Source: Alisma plantago-aquatica
Taxonomy: Eukaryota; Streptophyta; Magnoliopsida; Alismatales; Alismataceae
Length of the DNA: 64,000 nt
Reading direction: 5' to 3'
NCBI GenBank assembly: GCA_963693085.1
Contig: OY856409.1
Coordinates: 1,536,673,072-1,536,737,071, forward strand
Numbering within the stretch: the stretch's first letter is position 1; the number at the start of each line of letters is the position of its first letter. A model generated the notes under the pieces. That model was not told the DNA's origin. It was given only the letters and a program-made list of their open reading frames with translations, and made no database searches. The position numbers were made by a program, and so were the translations under genes. This document shows, piece after piece, positions 33,062-43,573 of the stretch.

Positions 33062-34825
33062 TTATGTCAAAAAAAAACATGGAGGGAAAATCTTCTCCAT
33101 CTCACAAAGTGTCACAGCTATTGAATTTTCCAATGTAGCAAAATCATTTGGATCCATGACTTTAGTGCACAACCTCTGAAAATAGCGACAAAGATTAATA
33201 ATACATGACTTAGCATTCTTACTGGGCAAAGACACAGTGACAGCTAATGGCAGAAGTTGTTGCATCAACACGTGATAATCGTGACTTTTCATTGGTAGCA
33301 TCTTCTGATCCGTCGGCCGTGCACATCTAGATATATTAGATGCATACCCATCTAGAACTTTGACAGATTTTAGGAGGTTGCAAAATGATATTTTTTCTTC
33401 TTTTCTCATCGTATAGCAAGCTGGAGGTAGTATGGAATGTGTGCCAACAGTTTGTATATGAAGCAAAAATCTAATTCCCATATCCTCCAAATCCTTCCTT
33501 GCATTCAAGTTGTCCTTACTTTTATCCTTCAGACCTAGCAATGTTCCAACAACACTCTCACATATATTCTTCTCAATGTGCATGACATCCAGATTGTGCC
33601 TTACAATGTTAGATTTCCAATATGGTAGCTCGAAGAATATGCTTTTCCTATCCCAATTGTGTGTCGAATCTTTACCTCTCGGACTTTTCTTTCCAATTAC
33701 AGAGCTTCCACCATCCAATTGTGACAAGATTTCATCTCCAGAAGGAGGCTTAGGTGGACTCCTAAATTCTTGCTCACTGTAAAATGCCCTAGCTTCTTTC
33801 CGAAATCTGTGGCCAACTGTAAAAAAACCTACGGTGTCCTCTATAACAAACTTTACGGCTATGTGGCAACCAATGTGATACAATATATTTATTACAATAA
33901 GGACATGTTTTGTAGCCTTTAGTACTCCAACCAGATAGATGTGCATATCCTGGAAAATCACTAATAGTCTATAATAAGAAGCACGCATCTGAAAGAATTC
34001 CTTGGCTCTAGCGTCATATGTTTGTACACCAGTACTCCATAGTTCTTTCAGCTCATCAATCAATGGACGCAGATAAACATCTATATTCTGTGGCGAAGAT
34101 GGTCCAAAAATTAGTAGGGACAACATAAAATATTGTTTCTTCATGCACAACCAAGGAGGTAAATTATATGGAATAATTACAATAGGCCATTTACTATGAG
34201 AATTTCTCATTGTCCCAAAAGGATTAAATCCGTCAATGGCAAGTCCCAATCGAATATTTCTAGCATCTGCAGCAAATTCTGGATGCATAACATCAAATGT
34301 TTTCCATGCAGGTGAATCTACCAGGTGTCTTAACTTGTCATCTTTTTCATATTCTTCTGCATGCCACTTCATCAAGGAAGAGGTTTTTGATGACATGAAC
34401 AACCTCCTCAGCCATGGTATAAGTGGAAAGTGTCTGAGCACTTTGGTAGGTGTTCTTCTGGGTTTGTTTACTAGCTCCTCATCATCATCATCGGGTGTTG
34501 AAGTCGTTAGCCATCTTGATTCTCTACATGTATCACAGACGTCTTTATTGGCAGACTCCTTCCAAAACAACATGCAACCATTTCGACAAACATGAATCTT
34601 CACATAATGTGATCCCAACTCCTTTATTGTCTTCTTTAGCTCATAAAAGGAATTAGGTAATTGTTCTCCTTCTGGTAGCATTTTTTTAAAGAACTTCAGA
34701 AACATAGATGATGCTTTCTTACTCAAGGCATTAAGACAAACTAGGTGATAGAATTCTAGGATGCAAGCAAGTTTGGTAAGTTTCTTACACCCTGGATATA
34801 ATTCTATCTCAGAATCCTTTAACAA
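33062..34825 (-). CDS. TNP2-like transposase core, 587-codon open frame
   Basis: The longest open frame in the window. Residues 1-120 cover the upstream Cys-containing segment (VCRNGCMLFWKESANKDVCD, CRESRW). Residues about 145-420 are the Transposase_21 domain: KDDKLRHLVDSPAWKTFD, LGLAIDGFNPFGTMRNSHS, WPIVIIPYNLPPWLCMK, GPSSPQNIDVYLRPLIDEL, then the zinc-like RRF/FTVGHRFRKEARAFYS segment and LPYWKSNIVRHNLDVMHIEK with NICESVVGTLLG. The last 80 residues begin DUF4218 (KSHDYHVLMQQLLPLAV) before a poly(A)-tract frameshift. The ATG used here is internal to the full gene; the true N-terminus is at 35,220. In the family it is a nuclear protein that cuts CACTA ends. The missing terminal part argues against independent activity. 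Confidence 0.88.
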   Translation of the reverse strand: MLKDSEIELYPGCKKLTKLACILEFYHLVCLNALSKKASSMFLKFFKKMLPEGEQLPNSFYELKKTIKELGSHYVKIHVCRNGCMLFWKESANKDVCDTCRESRWLTTSTPDDDDEELVNKPRRTPTKVLRHFPLIPWLRRLFMSSKTSSLMKWHAEEYEKDDKLRHLVDSPAWKTFDVMHPEFAADARNIRLGLAIDGFNPFGTMRNSHSKWPIVIIPYNLPPWLCMKKQYFMLSLLIFGPSSPQNIDVYLRPLIDELKELWSTGVQTYDARAKEFFQMRASYYRLLVIFQDMHIYLVGVLKATKHVLIVINILYHIGCHIAVKFVIEDTVGFFTVGHRFRKEARAFYSEQEFRSPPKPPSGDEILSQLDGGSSVIGKKSPRGKDSTHNWDRKSIFFELPYWKSNIVRHNLDVMHIEKNICESVVGTLLGLKDKSKDNLNARKDLEDMGIRFLLHIQTVGTHSILPPACYTMRKEEKISFCNLLKSVKVLDGYASNISRCARPTDQKMLPMKSHDYHVLMQQLLPLAVTVSLPSKNAKSCIINLCRYFQRLCTKVMDPNDFATLENSIAVTLCEMEKIFPPCFFLT

Positions 34826-35220
34826 GATATAAAATTTTTCAACATTTAAATGTTGATCAGTAGCCGACTATACTCCTTCCATATTTTCATCTTCACTGAA
34901 TCTCAGAAAAACATCATGCAACATATCTTGTAAATTTTCATCATCTAGACAATCACCCTGATCAGTTGGAGCATCCATTTCAACATCGACATCTTCTCCA
35001 TGAAAAGCCCAAGAAATATAGCTTTGTAAGAAGCCATTCCACAATAGATGACTCAATGCAGTCTGTCTGGTGACCTGGTATACATTAGTGCACTTTCTAC
35101 AAAGGCATACAATCTTGTCTACAATCACTAAATGTTGAAAAGCGAAATCCAAAAGTTGGATACTCCACATAGGTATTTACTACTCGTTCAGTCATCCTCT
35201 GCTATCCAAGACTTATCCAT

Positions 35221-36594
35221 TCTACAAAAATAGTAAAAAATATAACATCATGAATTGTGACACCCATTTGACTGGTGAATTGTGACAAATAATGTAAAAA
35301 AGTACATTTATTGGTGATTTCCTTATTTAAAAGTAACAAAATTTCATCAAGAATTGGGACACCCGTTTGACTGGTGACTTGGTTGTTTTGTTGATGATGT
35401 TGTGTCGCGGAGGGAGTCCCTTGTAGACGTATCCAATTAGCATGTTCGGAAGCCAGACCTCGTCCTCTTGGCCAATTAGCATGTTCTGAATGCACGCAAG
35501 CCAACTGGTTGTGGATACCTTAAAGTGCATTCGCCATCGTACTGAACGTTGATTACAGTTGTCGAGGTTTCATAATTTAAAGTCACTTGACCAACCGTGT
35601 AGCGTCTTTCATTCAAATGATGCCACTGTCTAGTAATGGTGAGTTGTGATAGTGTATGATGGTCTAGGGTGATGTCCATCTGTTCTGTTTCAGGGAAAAG
35701 GACAGGGGGGTCGAGGCCCAGGCCACAGTGATTGTTGTGGGTGGAAAGAGACTACAAAATATTAGTACTAACAATTGTAGGTATATATAACGATGTCATA
35801 TATTTTCAATAAGTATATATAACGATGTTACATATTTTCAGAGACAACTTGAGAAATATAAATTAGACTTAAATGGAAAGTAAGATGAGTGTCATTATAC
35901 CAATAATTATCGTAGTGTACATTATGAATTATTATGTCTGTTTTAAGGAGATCACTTATGAATTATTATGTCTACATTATGCTTTTCAATTATATTGATC
36001 GCTGCATTACAAATCACTTGGTTTCTCAAATGATTTTGTGGGAAGACCATGTAAACATTGAATAGAAAATACCAATCGACCATCTTAATAGGGAACTGAT
36101 TAATTACATGTGATGTTTACATGAAATCTATAAGTCATATTCTATGAACATCTTTGAAGTGATATTGTTTCTTCATTCTTGTCTTTCTTCAAAATTATAA
36201 GACTACAGATAAAAAGTACTAATAATGTATGTAGAACAGAAGTCGGATCCAAGGCAAATACCTTTTAAGTATTGTCAATTGAAATGGCTGGAAACAAGAG
36301 TGGACTACTATTGGTAAACAAGTTATTAGTCAGATCATGTTTTTTATTCTGCTGCAAGGTTTCCCATTAATAGTTATTGATGATTTAGGATAACCTCCAG
36401 ATGAACAACAAATTCCAAGTGGCATGACATTCGATACCTACAGATTTTTCATCCAAGCATGAGAATTGTTGACACTTTACATGCCTATTAGCCACCGGTA
36501 ACGAAAGAGACCTTGAAGGAGGTATGTAAGCTACATCTTAGTTAACAAAATAGGGTGCAGTGATGGTTATATGAAGAGGATTGATCGGAGTCCC
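35221..36594 (-). other. Upstream region of TNP2, possibly with 5' untranslated introns
   Basis: No protein recognised. It contains small local duplications. These are 'gacacc(c/t)rtttgactggtga' near 35,260 and 35,358, 'ccaattagcatgttc' near 35,433 and 35,472, 'gtatatataacgatgt' near 35,780 and 35,814, and 'tatgaattattatgtct' near 35,925 and 35,958. Probably promoter and leader of the CACTA gene. Confidence 0.4.
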
Positions 36595-36950
36595 TCACTC
36601 AAGCTCGACGATGCCAGAGGGGCAGATTGAGTCTCCGGCGGTGCTTCGGCTGGGCTCGGTCTGCCAAGGCGGATGAGGAAGAACGAACGGTGTCTGAGTA
36701 TGCTTTGATTGGGCTCGGTTCAAATAGGCAGTGGAGGAAGAACTAATGCTCGTGATCACAGGCAAGGTGTCACTGCAGCACCGGCAACTTGGCACTCCAT
36801 AGCCAGCAACTATTGGCACCACACACAGCAACTGGCGAACAACAGGCACCACCCGTCTCTCCCAGTCTGCAGACAATCGCGAGCCACCAACGGACGTAGG
36901 GCACGATGGGCCAGGGAGTGAGGAAGTCACACAGGGAGAGAGGGGGAGAT
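36595..36950. other. GC-richer island upstream of TNP2, open on both strands
   Basis: A 355-bp stretch clearly richer in G+C than its surroundings, open for 111 codons on the minus and 70 codons on the plus strand. No family resemblance. Two 'tg(a/g)ttgggctcggt'-type sequences occur at about 36,650 and 36,708. It could be a non-coding first exon of the CACTA gene or another captured piece; I cannot tell which. Confidence 0.35.
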
Positions 36951-36960
36951 CAGGGTTCTA

Positions 36961-37478
36961 TGTAGAAAAGCTATTTTTAGGGTTTGTTGACCTAAAAAGG
37001 ATAAAGTTTGAGAACTTGATCTAAGAAACCCTAATGAACCCTAATTCGGATTAGAAACCTTAGAAAGGTATAAGAGTTGTTTGGGGTGTGATGGTAACAA
37101 ATAGGTGTTATACACATTTTCAGGATCAAGGGTTGTTTGATTTGGTTGTTTGCCTTGCTTGATTGGACATCTAGTTGGATTTGGATATCATGTTTATGTT
37201 TAAGACTTCAAATCAGGTATGTGGTTACTTTATGAATAATCGCCTTTAGTTTCCCGACATTTCCCAAATCTTTCTCGATTGATTGCAACCTAAACTGTTG
37301 GATGTTCAATTATGCAATCCTATAAAGTCCTTGAGTATCACAATTAAATATGAATGTGTTTCTCGAACCTACATGCCACCCTGATATATGTTGCAAGGCC
37401 ATGCCCTAGAGGGAAGGTCTGATTTGGTCAAGCCCCAGAGGGAAGACCATTGGGCATCTCGAGAGGTGACCCCAGGTG
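36961..37478 (+). repeat. Middle segment of LTR C (left limit uncertain)
   Basis: Contains retrotransposon-LTR style sequence leading to 'ccagagggaagaccattggg' just before the A3 edge at 37,479. The junction with the CACTA element was not found. No gene. Confidence 0.4.
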
Positions 37479-37668
37479 TAACATCCCTGACTTGGGTTAT
37501 GCGTTAACCCTAGATGTTTTTCCTAATAAAGCTGAGTAGATACTTAATCTTATATTGGGAAAAGTAATTAGGGCTCATGAGAAACGGATGTTTCAATTTT
37601 GGTCCTGTTTGAACAATGTTGAAGCAATGTTTGCCCATTTTGGACTAAAATGCAAATTACCCAAGTTC

Positions 37669-37679
37669 GGGGGGGGGGG
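37669..37679 (+). repeat. G11 homopolymer in LTR A3
   Basis: Eleven consecutive G residues. Relatives have 'cttgggtaaattgca' at the corresponding place, so the run is an expansion of a short GGG. Confidence 0.9.
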
Positions 37680-38883
37680 TGAAATTGCAAATGTTGCATG
37701 ATAAGATGTTCCTCTGATGTTGAGACATCATAAGAATGAATATGATGTAGTGGTATGGTTTTCACAAGCTTGAGCACCAAGATTAAGCTTGTAAAGCAAT
37801 CCTTGTGCATTAAAACCTAGTTTTGGTGTACAATGCAATTTACCCAATACTTAGGGTTCAATTTGCAAATTACCACTTCAATAAGGTCCCTAATGTTTCT
37901 TGGCATCATGTAGAGCAAAGAAAATGAGAGGGGCGCTTCATTTGAATTAGTTTGGAGCAGAGAGAATCTTGATATTAAAATAATCAAGATTTAATCCTAA
38001 GTGAAACCCTAATTCAATTTAGGGCAAAAATGAATGTTATTAAAGGGATTTCAACCAAAATTAAAATGGTTGAATTCATATGTGTGTGGATGAGCATAAA
38101 TCCTTGCAAAGGCACGAGCATATCCAAGGGAGTGGATAACTCACTCACAATTTTATATGAAAAAGAAATATCCACTCACATATGGATATTAATATAATAT
38201 GATTTGAGGTGCTTAATTTGCTTTTCTTTAAATCATGGAAAATTGAAGGGAATAAGAGGCCAAGAGGCCTCGTCCCTAAGGAAGGAGAGGGGTCAAGTGG
38301 CAAGGGAATTGAGGGGATAATTCCTACTTTCTCTCTCCTAATTGATTTTTTTAATAAAATTCACATATAAGCTCATTTATCCATAGAATGAAGGGAATTT
38401 CAGATTCACTTCATTCCCCTTGCTTGGAAAACGACCAAGGATCTAAGGAGGACCAGGAGAACGACCCTTTTGGTAAGTTCTTGACCTTCGTTCTCCTTGA
38501 TTCCATGGTGGAAATCGAAAATAAATCATTGATTTCTTCTTATTTCGATCTCCTCTTCAACCCTAGCCAATCTTTTCAACCAAAAGCTTGAGGACGAGCC
38601 TAGGGGGAGTTGCAAGAGCTTCATCCACCATTGTTGCCATGAGATTGGAGCTTTGGATCTCAATTGGAGGCGGGTTTTATAACTTGAACCCTGAATTTTA
38701 TTATTGCAATCAATTCCTTATCAATTGGTGATCATTTCTACATTTCCGAAATTAAGTTTGGTTGATTGATGCAATTTCCATGGAAATCATAGTATATTTC
38801 GTGAGTTTGGAGCTTGATTATGATGACATCATCATAAGCACACACCTCCCCAAATATCTAGGGCAAACGGTTTCAATGTTGGG

Positions 38884-39805
38884 ACCAAACGGTTTCACCA
38901 AACCGTTTGGTGATTTGAGTCCCAAACCGCATGAGAGTGTTGACTGTTTGGATGAGTTGACCATTTGAGTTATGAACCCTAGTATGTGTTGAATGATGAT
39001 CCAATGGCTCCAAATGATTAGTTCAACATATGGACAATCTTTCAAATAGAAACCCTAATTGGATAAGTGCTAATTTTGCAATTAATTGAGATGATGTTTT
39101 GGGTGGATTGACCCAAACGACTTCAAAACCATTTGGGGATCACCCAAACGGTCTCAAGACCATTTGGGGGTCACCCAAGACCGTTTGGAGGTCTAGGGTT
39201 AAGTATGGCTAAGTGTTTGAAGGTCCAAAGGTACCAAATTGAATTGCAACTAAGTGCTGACTTGATAATCAATCTAATGGTCCAAAACCCTAATTGGATG
39301 TCATGGTTTTTGATGATGGAATGGGAAAACGGTCTCAAGACCGTTTGGAGATCAACCAAACAGTCTCAAGACCATTTGGTGGTCATTCAAGACCGTTTGA
39401 GGTCAGCTCATATCATGTGATGATGATAGTTCATTGATTTCAATTGATTTGATTCCACAATGTCAACCATTGATGGATCCTCAATTTCAAACCCTGAGTG
39501 ATGGTTTATTGATTATAAAACCTAGTTCAATTGGGTTCAAAACCTTAAGTTTAAGGTTTAATTAAATGGTGATTCAGTGGTCCAATCGATGAATGCTTTA
39601 GTGATTCAATTTATAATTGGTCCACGAATTGAAACATTGAATCGATTGAGTGTTGAAGTACCTTTTTGGTCCATGCGGTTTTGAGAAGGTTTGGACCAAA
39701 TGGTCACAAGACCATTTTAGTCCAAATAGTCTCAAGACAATTTGGGACCAAACAGTCTCAAGACCGTTTGGGATCAAACGATCTCAAACCGTTTGGAGAC
39801 CCAAA
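38884..39805. repeat. Cluster of CCAAACGGTCT/AGACCGTTTGG palindromes
   Basis: A palindromic unit with arms CCAAACGGTCT and AGACCGTTTGG around a central CA recurs about ten times in complete or half form over 0.9 kb. Positions include about 38,886, 39,115, 39,145, 39,176, 39,327, 39,358, 39,390, 39,695, 39,725, 39,747 and 39,776. Copies differ in the loop and at single arm positions, often with both arms still pairing. The spacing is irregular, so it is not a simple tandem array. Confidence 0.75.
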
Positions 39806-40395
39806 GTGCAAACAGTTTCAATACCTACTTTGTCCAAATTGGTTTCAAGTATAACTTGTTCAATTGGTTTTCAACCAATTGATGTATGAGAACCAAGATC
39901 ATTGAGGGTCTAATTAATTAACTTTGTGAAGATCAACATGGTTAATCCATTTGAATATCTCATGTAATTGAAGGTCCAATATGGTGAACCTATTTAAATA
40001 CATAATACAATTGAAGATTTCAATGGTTAACCCAATTGATCATTTTGTGGAATTGAAAGTTTAATTGGTCAATTCTTTTGAATTCCTTATATAATTGATG
40101 GGTTAATTGATTAGACCATTTGTACATCTAATATGATCAAAGGTCAATCAACTATGTGATTATTAAAGGTGTAGAACCATGATGATTGTGAAGGTTAACC
40201 CTAGCTATGTGTACTCAAGTGAAGAGTTGACCTAGATTAATCTTGGAGTAGTTAACATCCTAAAGAGGATGAGAGAGAGAATGAGACATATGAATGCTTA
40301 TATAATTAAGCCCTAATTATCTCATTATTAGTAAACTATGTGATAAGGGTTGATCCATAATAATGAGATCATGAAACCCTAATCAATGAGCCCTA

Positions 40396-40575
40396 ACCCT
40401 AATTAGAACAATGCTATGTATGAAACCCTAATTAGAGCAATGCTATGTGTGAAACCCTAAATAGAACAATGCTATGTGTGAAACCCTAATTAGAGCGATG
40501 CTATGTGTGAAACCCTAAATAGAGCAATGCTATGTGTGAAACCCTAATTAGAGCAATGCTATGTGTGAAACCCTA
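40396..40575. repeat. 29-bp minisatellite, about six copies
   Basis: The unit is 'aaccctaattagagcaatg' followed by 'ctatgtgtga' (29 bp). It is repeated six times with alternating 'aattaga'/'aaataga' variants, then decays into 'aaccctaatctagggc'. Related 'gaaaccctaat' words continue to about 40,780. Confidence 0.9.
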
Positions 40576-41009
40576 ATCTAGGGCAAAGCTGAGTGTTATC
40601 ATAAATCCAAGGTGATGATGTAACCCTAGCTTAGTGTAACAATGAAGGAAACCCTAATTTAATGGGAACTGTATATCCTAACCCTAATTTGGGTATGAGG
40701 AAAGAGAAACCCCACTTGGATGTGAATGATATACCCTAATCCCTAAAATGGGATAAAAGTATATGAAACCCTAATATATGGTTGTGCTACTAATTCTATG
40801 TGAAGTCCTTCCACTAGGTAATGTGTTGAAATCCTAATTTCACATAATACTAGGTGAATCCTTGATATAGAAGGGTGATTATGTAAAACTCTATTGGAGA
40901 ATAGTACTATGTGAAATCCACAAATGTATGGAATATTCTAAGTGAATCCTCAAATTATAAATATGGAGAATACTATTTCTATTCAGCTAAGGGGGTTGGA
41001 TGATGGTAG

Positions 41010-41155
41010 CCGTGGTGGTGTAAAACGGTCGTGGTGATCTTCTGTAGCACGACCGTGGTGGCTTCCCCTTGCACGACCGTTCTTGGCTGCACGGCCGTTG
41101 TACTCTATGCTTGACTTGGAGTTGATTTGCAAGTGACCTAGCATGGCCGTTTTGT
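41010..41155. repeat. Cluster of ACGACCGT-like words in LTR A3
   Basis: Variants of gcacGACCGTgg occur at about 41,024 (reverse orientation, aaacggtcgtgg), 41,048, 41,081, 41,100 and 41,143. They share the cgaccgt core with the palindromes at 38.9-39.8 kb. Confidence 0.55.
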
Positions 41156-42527
41156 TAGTTCCGAACTTAAAGATGAGTCCATAGTATTGGAAACAATTAT
41201 ATAATCTAAGTGAGTGACTAATGACCAATACCTTACATGATAAATGTGATGAACTAGTGCATAAAGTATTAGGATGGGGAATACCCTAATACAAGCTAAG
41301 TGTATAAACTCAAGTAAAGTTAAAGGCATTGAGGGAAGTGATACATCAAGATATGATAGACATCACATCCAACTCTCCAATACTGGTATACCTTGATGTG
41401 TTATAAGTCTAGGATACTTGGATGAATGACACATGAGATGTGTCATGTCAATGGTTACATTGAGATGTAATGTACTTTGTTGAACGTAGGCTAACATGCC
41501 TTGTGAAAAGGTTAATCCAAATCAATAGACTGTGATACAATCATATTCTGATAAAGATGAGAGAGAAACTCATACTTTGTGTTGGTAATACATTCAATGA
41601 TGAATGATGAGAATAAATAGGTATGATTGAATACTTATGTTATTCATATTGATTCCTTGCTATGTGAATCCCTAATACATGGTAATGATATGTGAAACCC
41701 TAGTACAAAGTGATGCTATGTGAAGTTCTAACACAAAGTAATCCTATATGAAGCTCAAATACAGACTAATGGGTTATGAATGTAATAAGATAACCCTTAA
41801 TTGCTTAGTACTAATATGCAATGGTATCATGATTACTAATCATGCAGATATGTTGAGATCATGAGCATAGCCAGGTATGAGCTATGATGTTCTGTATACT
41901 GAAAATGTTCTATAGGCCTTATAAGCCTTCATATGCTTTGTAGCTTAGTGAGAGGTAACCTACAATTAATAAGTCATGTGTGTCACATGATGTGCTAATT
42001 ATCTTAGATTGTTTATGAGCTTTGTGAACTATGTGCAATGCTTTGTATAGAAAGAATTATAATGTCCCTGGGCCAGATGATATGAAGGTATGAAGTTACC
42101 TAATAGTGAAAATAAGTGTTCTATGGTGAGTTATGGGTTCAAATACCCAGACTCTATAGTCATGATAATGAACTTGTTAAGAAGTGGAAATGTACTTGAT
42201 GAGATGAGGGACTAAGATCCCAACACTTTGTGAAAAGAGTATGGCTATAGGCCATGGCTCCCCAATGACAATGCCAGGCATTAGATATATGATCTAAGCC
42301 TGAAGAGAGTTAATGTTGTGGTAATGATTCTATAGTGAATAAATGTATACACATTCTTCATATTCCTTAAAGGATAAGTGACATGTTGTTCTATCAAATT
42401 ATAACTATAATGCTTTTGATAAGAATAATGTTCTAATCTGTTAGACATTAAAATATCTTCTACCAAACAAATATAATTCCTTTGTGTATATTTATCTTCT
42501 TAAGCTGCAATAATAATGTTTCTGGCG

Positions 42528-42543
42528 GAGAGTTATATCTCTC
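42528..42543 (+). promoter_or_regulatory. Conserved hairpin motif in LTR A3
   Basis: GAGAGTTATATCTCTC in the sense direction of this LTR, followed by 'actggggcaatttacaattg'. Same motif as in the other long LTRs, here on the plus strand because A3 is inverted. Confidence 0.6.
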
Positions 42544-43045
42544 ACTGGGGCAATTTACAATTGTCTCACCCCCGTGGGAACCACATTTTTAGGTGGACGC
42601 AGACGAGGAGGCAAAAATCCTTCAGTGGGAGAAGGACAACAACAGCAACAACAGGGACAGTAGTGAAGTCTCAGGTGGAGTCATTGGCTGTTATGCCTTG
42701 TATAGATGTAGACGGAGTCCTATGTGTCAATTCTGTACTCTCAGGTCCTCAGAGTAGTAGTTAGTTCTTTCGAGATTTTGGCTCAGTGCCTCGAGATTTT
42801 CATACTGCCTGTGTTTAGTTTAACATGGTAGCTGATACTTGTAATTCACAAAAAGAGATGATACAAGTTATGTACTTTTGAAAAACAGAATGTAAATGTG
42901 TTACTTTTGTTCTATGTGAGAAAGTTTTCACTTGATGGATCTTTAGATAAAAAAGGTTTTAATTTTAAGTGATTTTTGGTAATCTGCTGCTTAGTGAATG
43001 CTTCCGCATTAGTTAATTATTTTTTTATGAGTTGTATGCCACACA

Positions 43046-43573
43046 GACACCAAGCTCAGGATGGAGAAGGTGTCTTATGTCCCTTACAAGGAGAAAACCC
43101 AAAGAGAGGGTAATCCAAGGTTTAAGACAAAAGCGGTTGAGAAGTCACATTGAAAGGGTAATTTGGATTGTTAATCAATTATTTGTGATAATAAGGTTGT
43201 TAGAAACTATTTGTGAAATTGTGATTGTTCCCTACATACCAGTATAGAAATATACTGATCAGCTTTTGTTTGTCTGCGTTTTAGGTACATCTATGAAAAA
43301 GGACAAATAGTAAATTGAAATATTGTGAAGATACAATTAAATTGTTCAAGGAAGATTAGTTAGATAGACTTTTCCTATGGATAGAAGTCTAGATCCGAAT
43401 TTTACAAGGTATGCAAAAAGATTTATTTTATTCCAGCCTTTCAGTTTAGTTTTAGTAGAATTTGATAATTAATTTGATTAAATGTCAAACCATGGATCCT
43501 GAATTATTGGGATAGCGACTCTGAACTCTTGGTTTCCCGTGATTGGGGGTTATTGGGAGGTGGGGTCGTTACA
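43046..43573 (+). repeat. Last segment of LTR C
   Basis: Starts near 'caagctcaggatggagaag' and ends '...gggaggtggggtcgttaca', the 3' edge style of Ty3/gypsy LTRs. It directly abuts the RT remnant of element B. No gene. Confidence 0.5.

Larger units (their letters stand above)
31570..35220 (-). pseudogene. CACTA transposase gene TNP2, nearly complete, with frameshifts
   Basis: The gene starts at the ATG at 35,218-35,220 with MDKSWIAEDD, the typical N-terminus of the transposase-associated domain. A stop and frame change follow at once. The rest of that domain is at 35,170-34,868 (IVCLCRKCTNVYQVTRQTAL, NGFLQSYISWAFHGE). The TNP2 core is an uninterrupted ORF (33,062-34,825). DUF4218 continues through a poly(A) run frameshift at 33,067 (FFFDIMLHLSVHLIFEA, then YRWMYQIER before a GT splice donor near 32,980) and a next exon ending GVGKMIACVLDKH. 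DUF4216 is at about 32,300-31,964, then the C-terminus (FYVEHVTAKRWHFVVKIPP). Few lesions are present compared with the retrotransposons here. Confidence 0.88.
37479..43045 (+). repeat. A3: long LTR of family A, plus orientation (right limit approximate)
   Basis: Begins TGTAACATCCCTGACTTGGG, homologous to the 5' edges of A1 and E2 read on the minus strand (shared 'ctgac(c/t)tgggttatg'). Its 3' part at 42,510-43,020 matches theirs in order: the hairpin motif, 'acaattgtctcaccc', 'gatttttggtaatctgc' and 'ccgcattagttaat'. The right edge is worn. The fixed distance of the hairpin from the LTR end in relatives puts it near 43,020-43,055. It contains a G tract, a palindrome cluster, a 29-bp minisatellite and an ACGACCGT cluster, and no gene. 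It is probably a solo LTR inside LTR C; a target duplication (left flank CCAGG) was not confirmed. Confidence 0.65.

Noticed and set aside
33510..34656. Plus-strand ORFs of 68-119 codons opposite the TNP2 frame
   Set aside because: They are the reverse frames of a well-recognised transposase and carry no domain signal.
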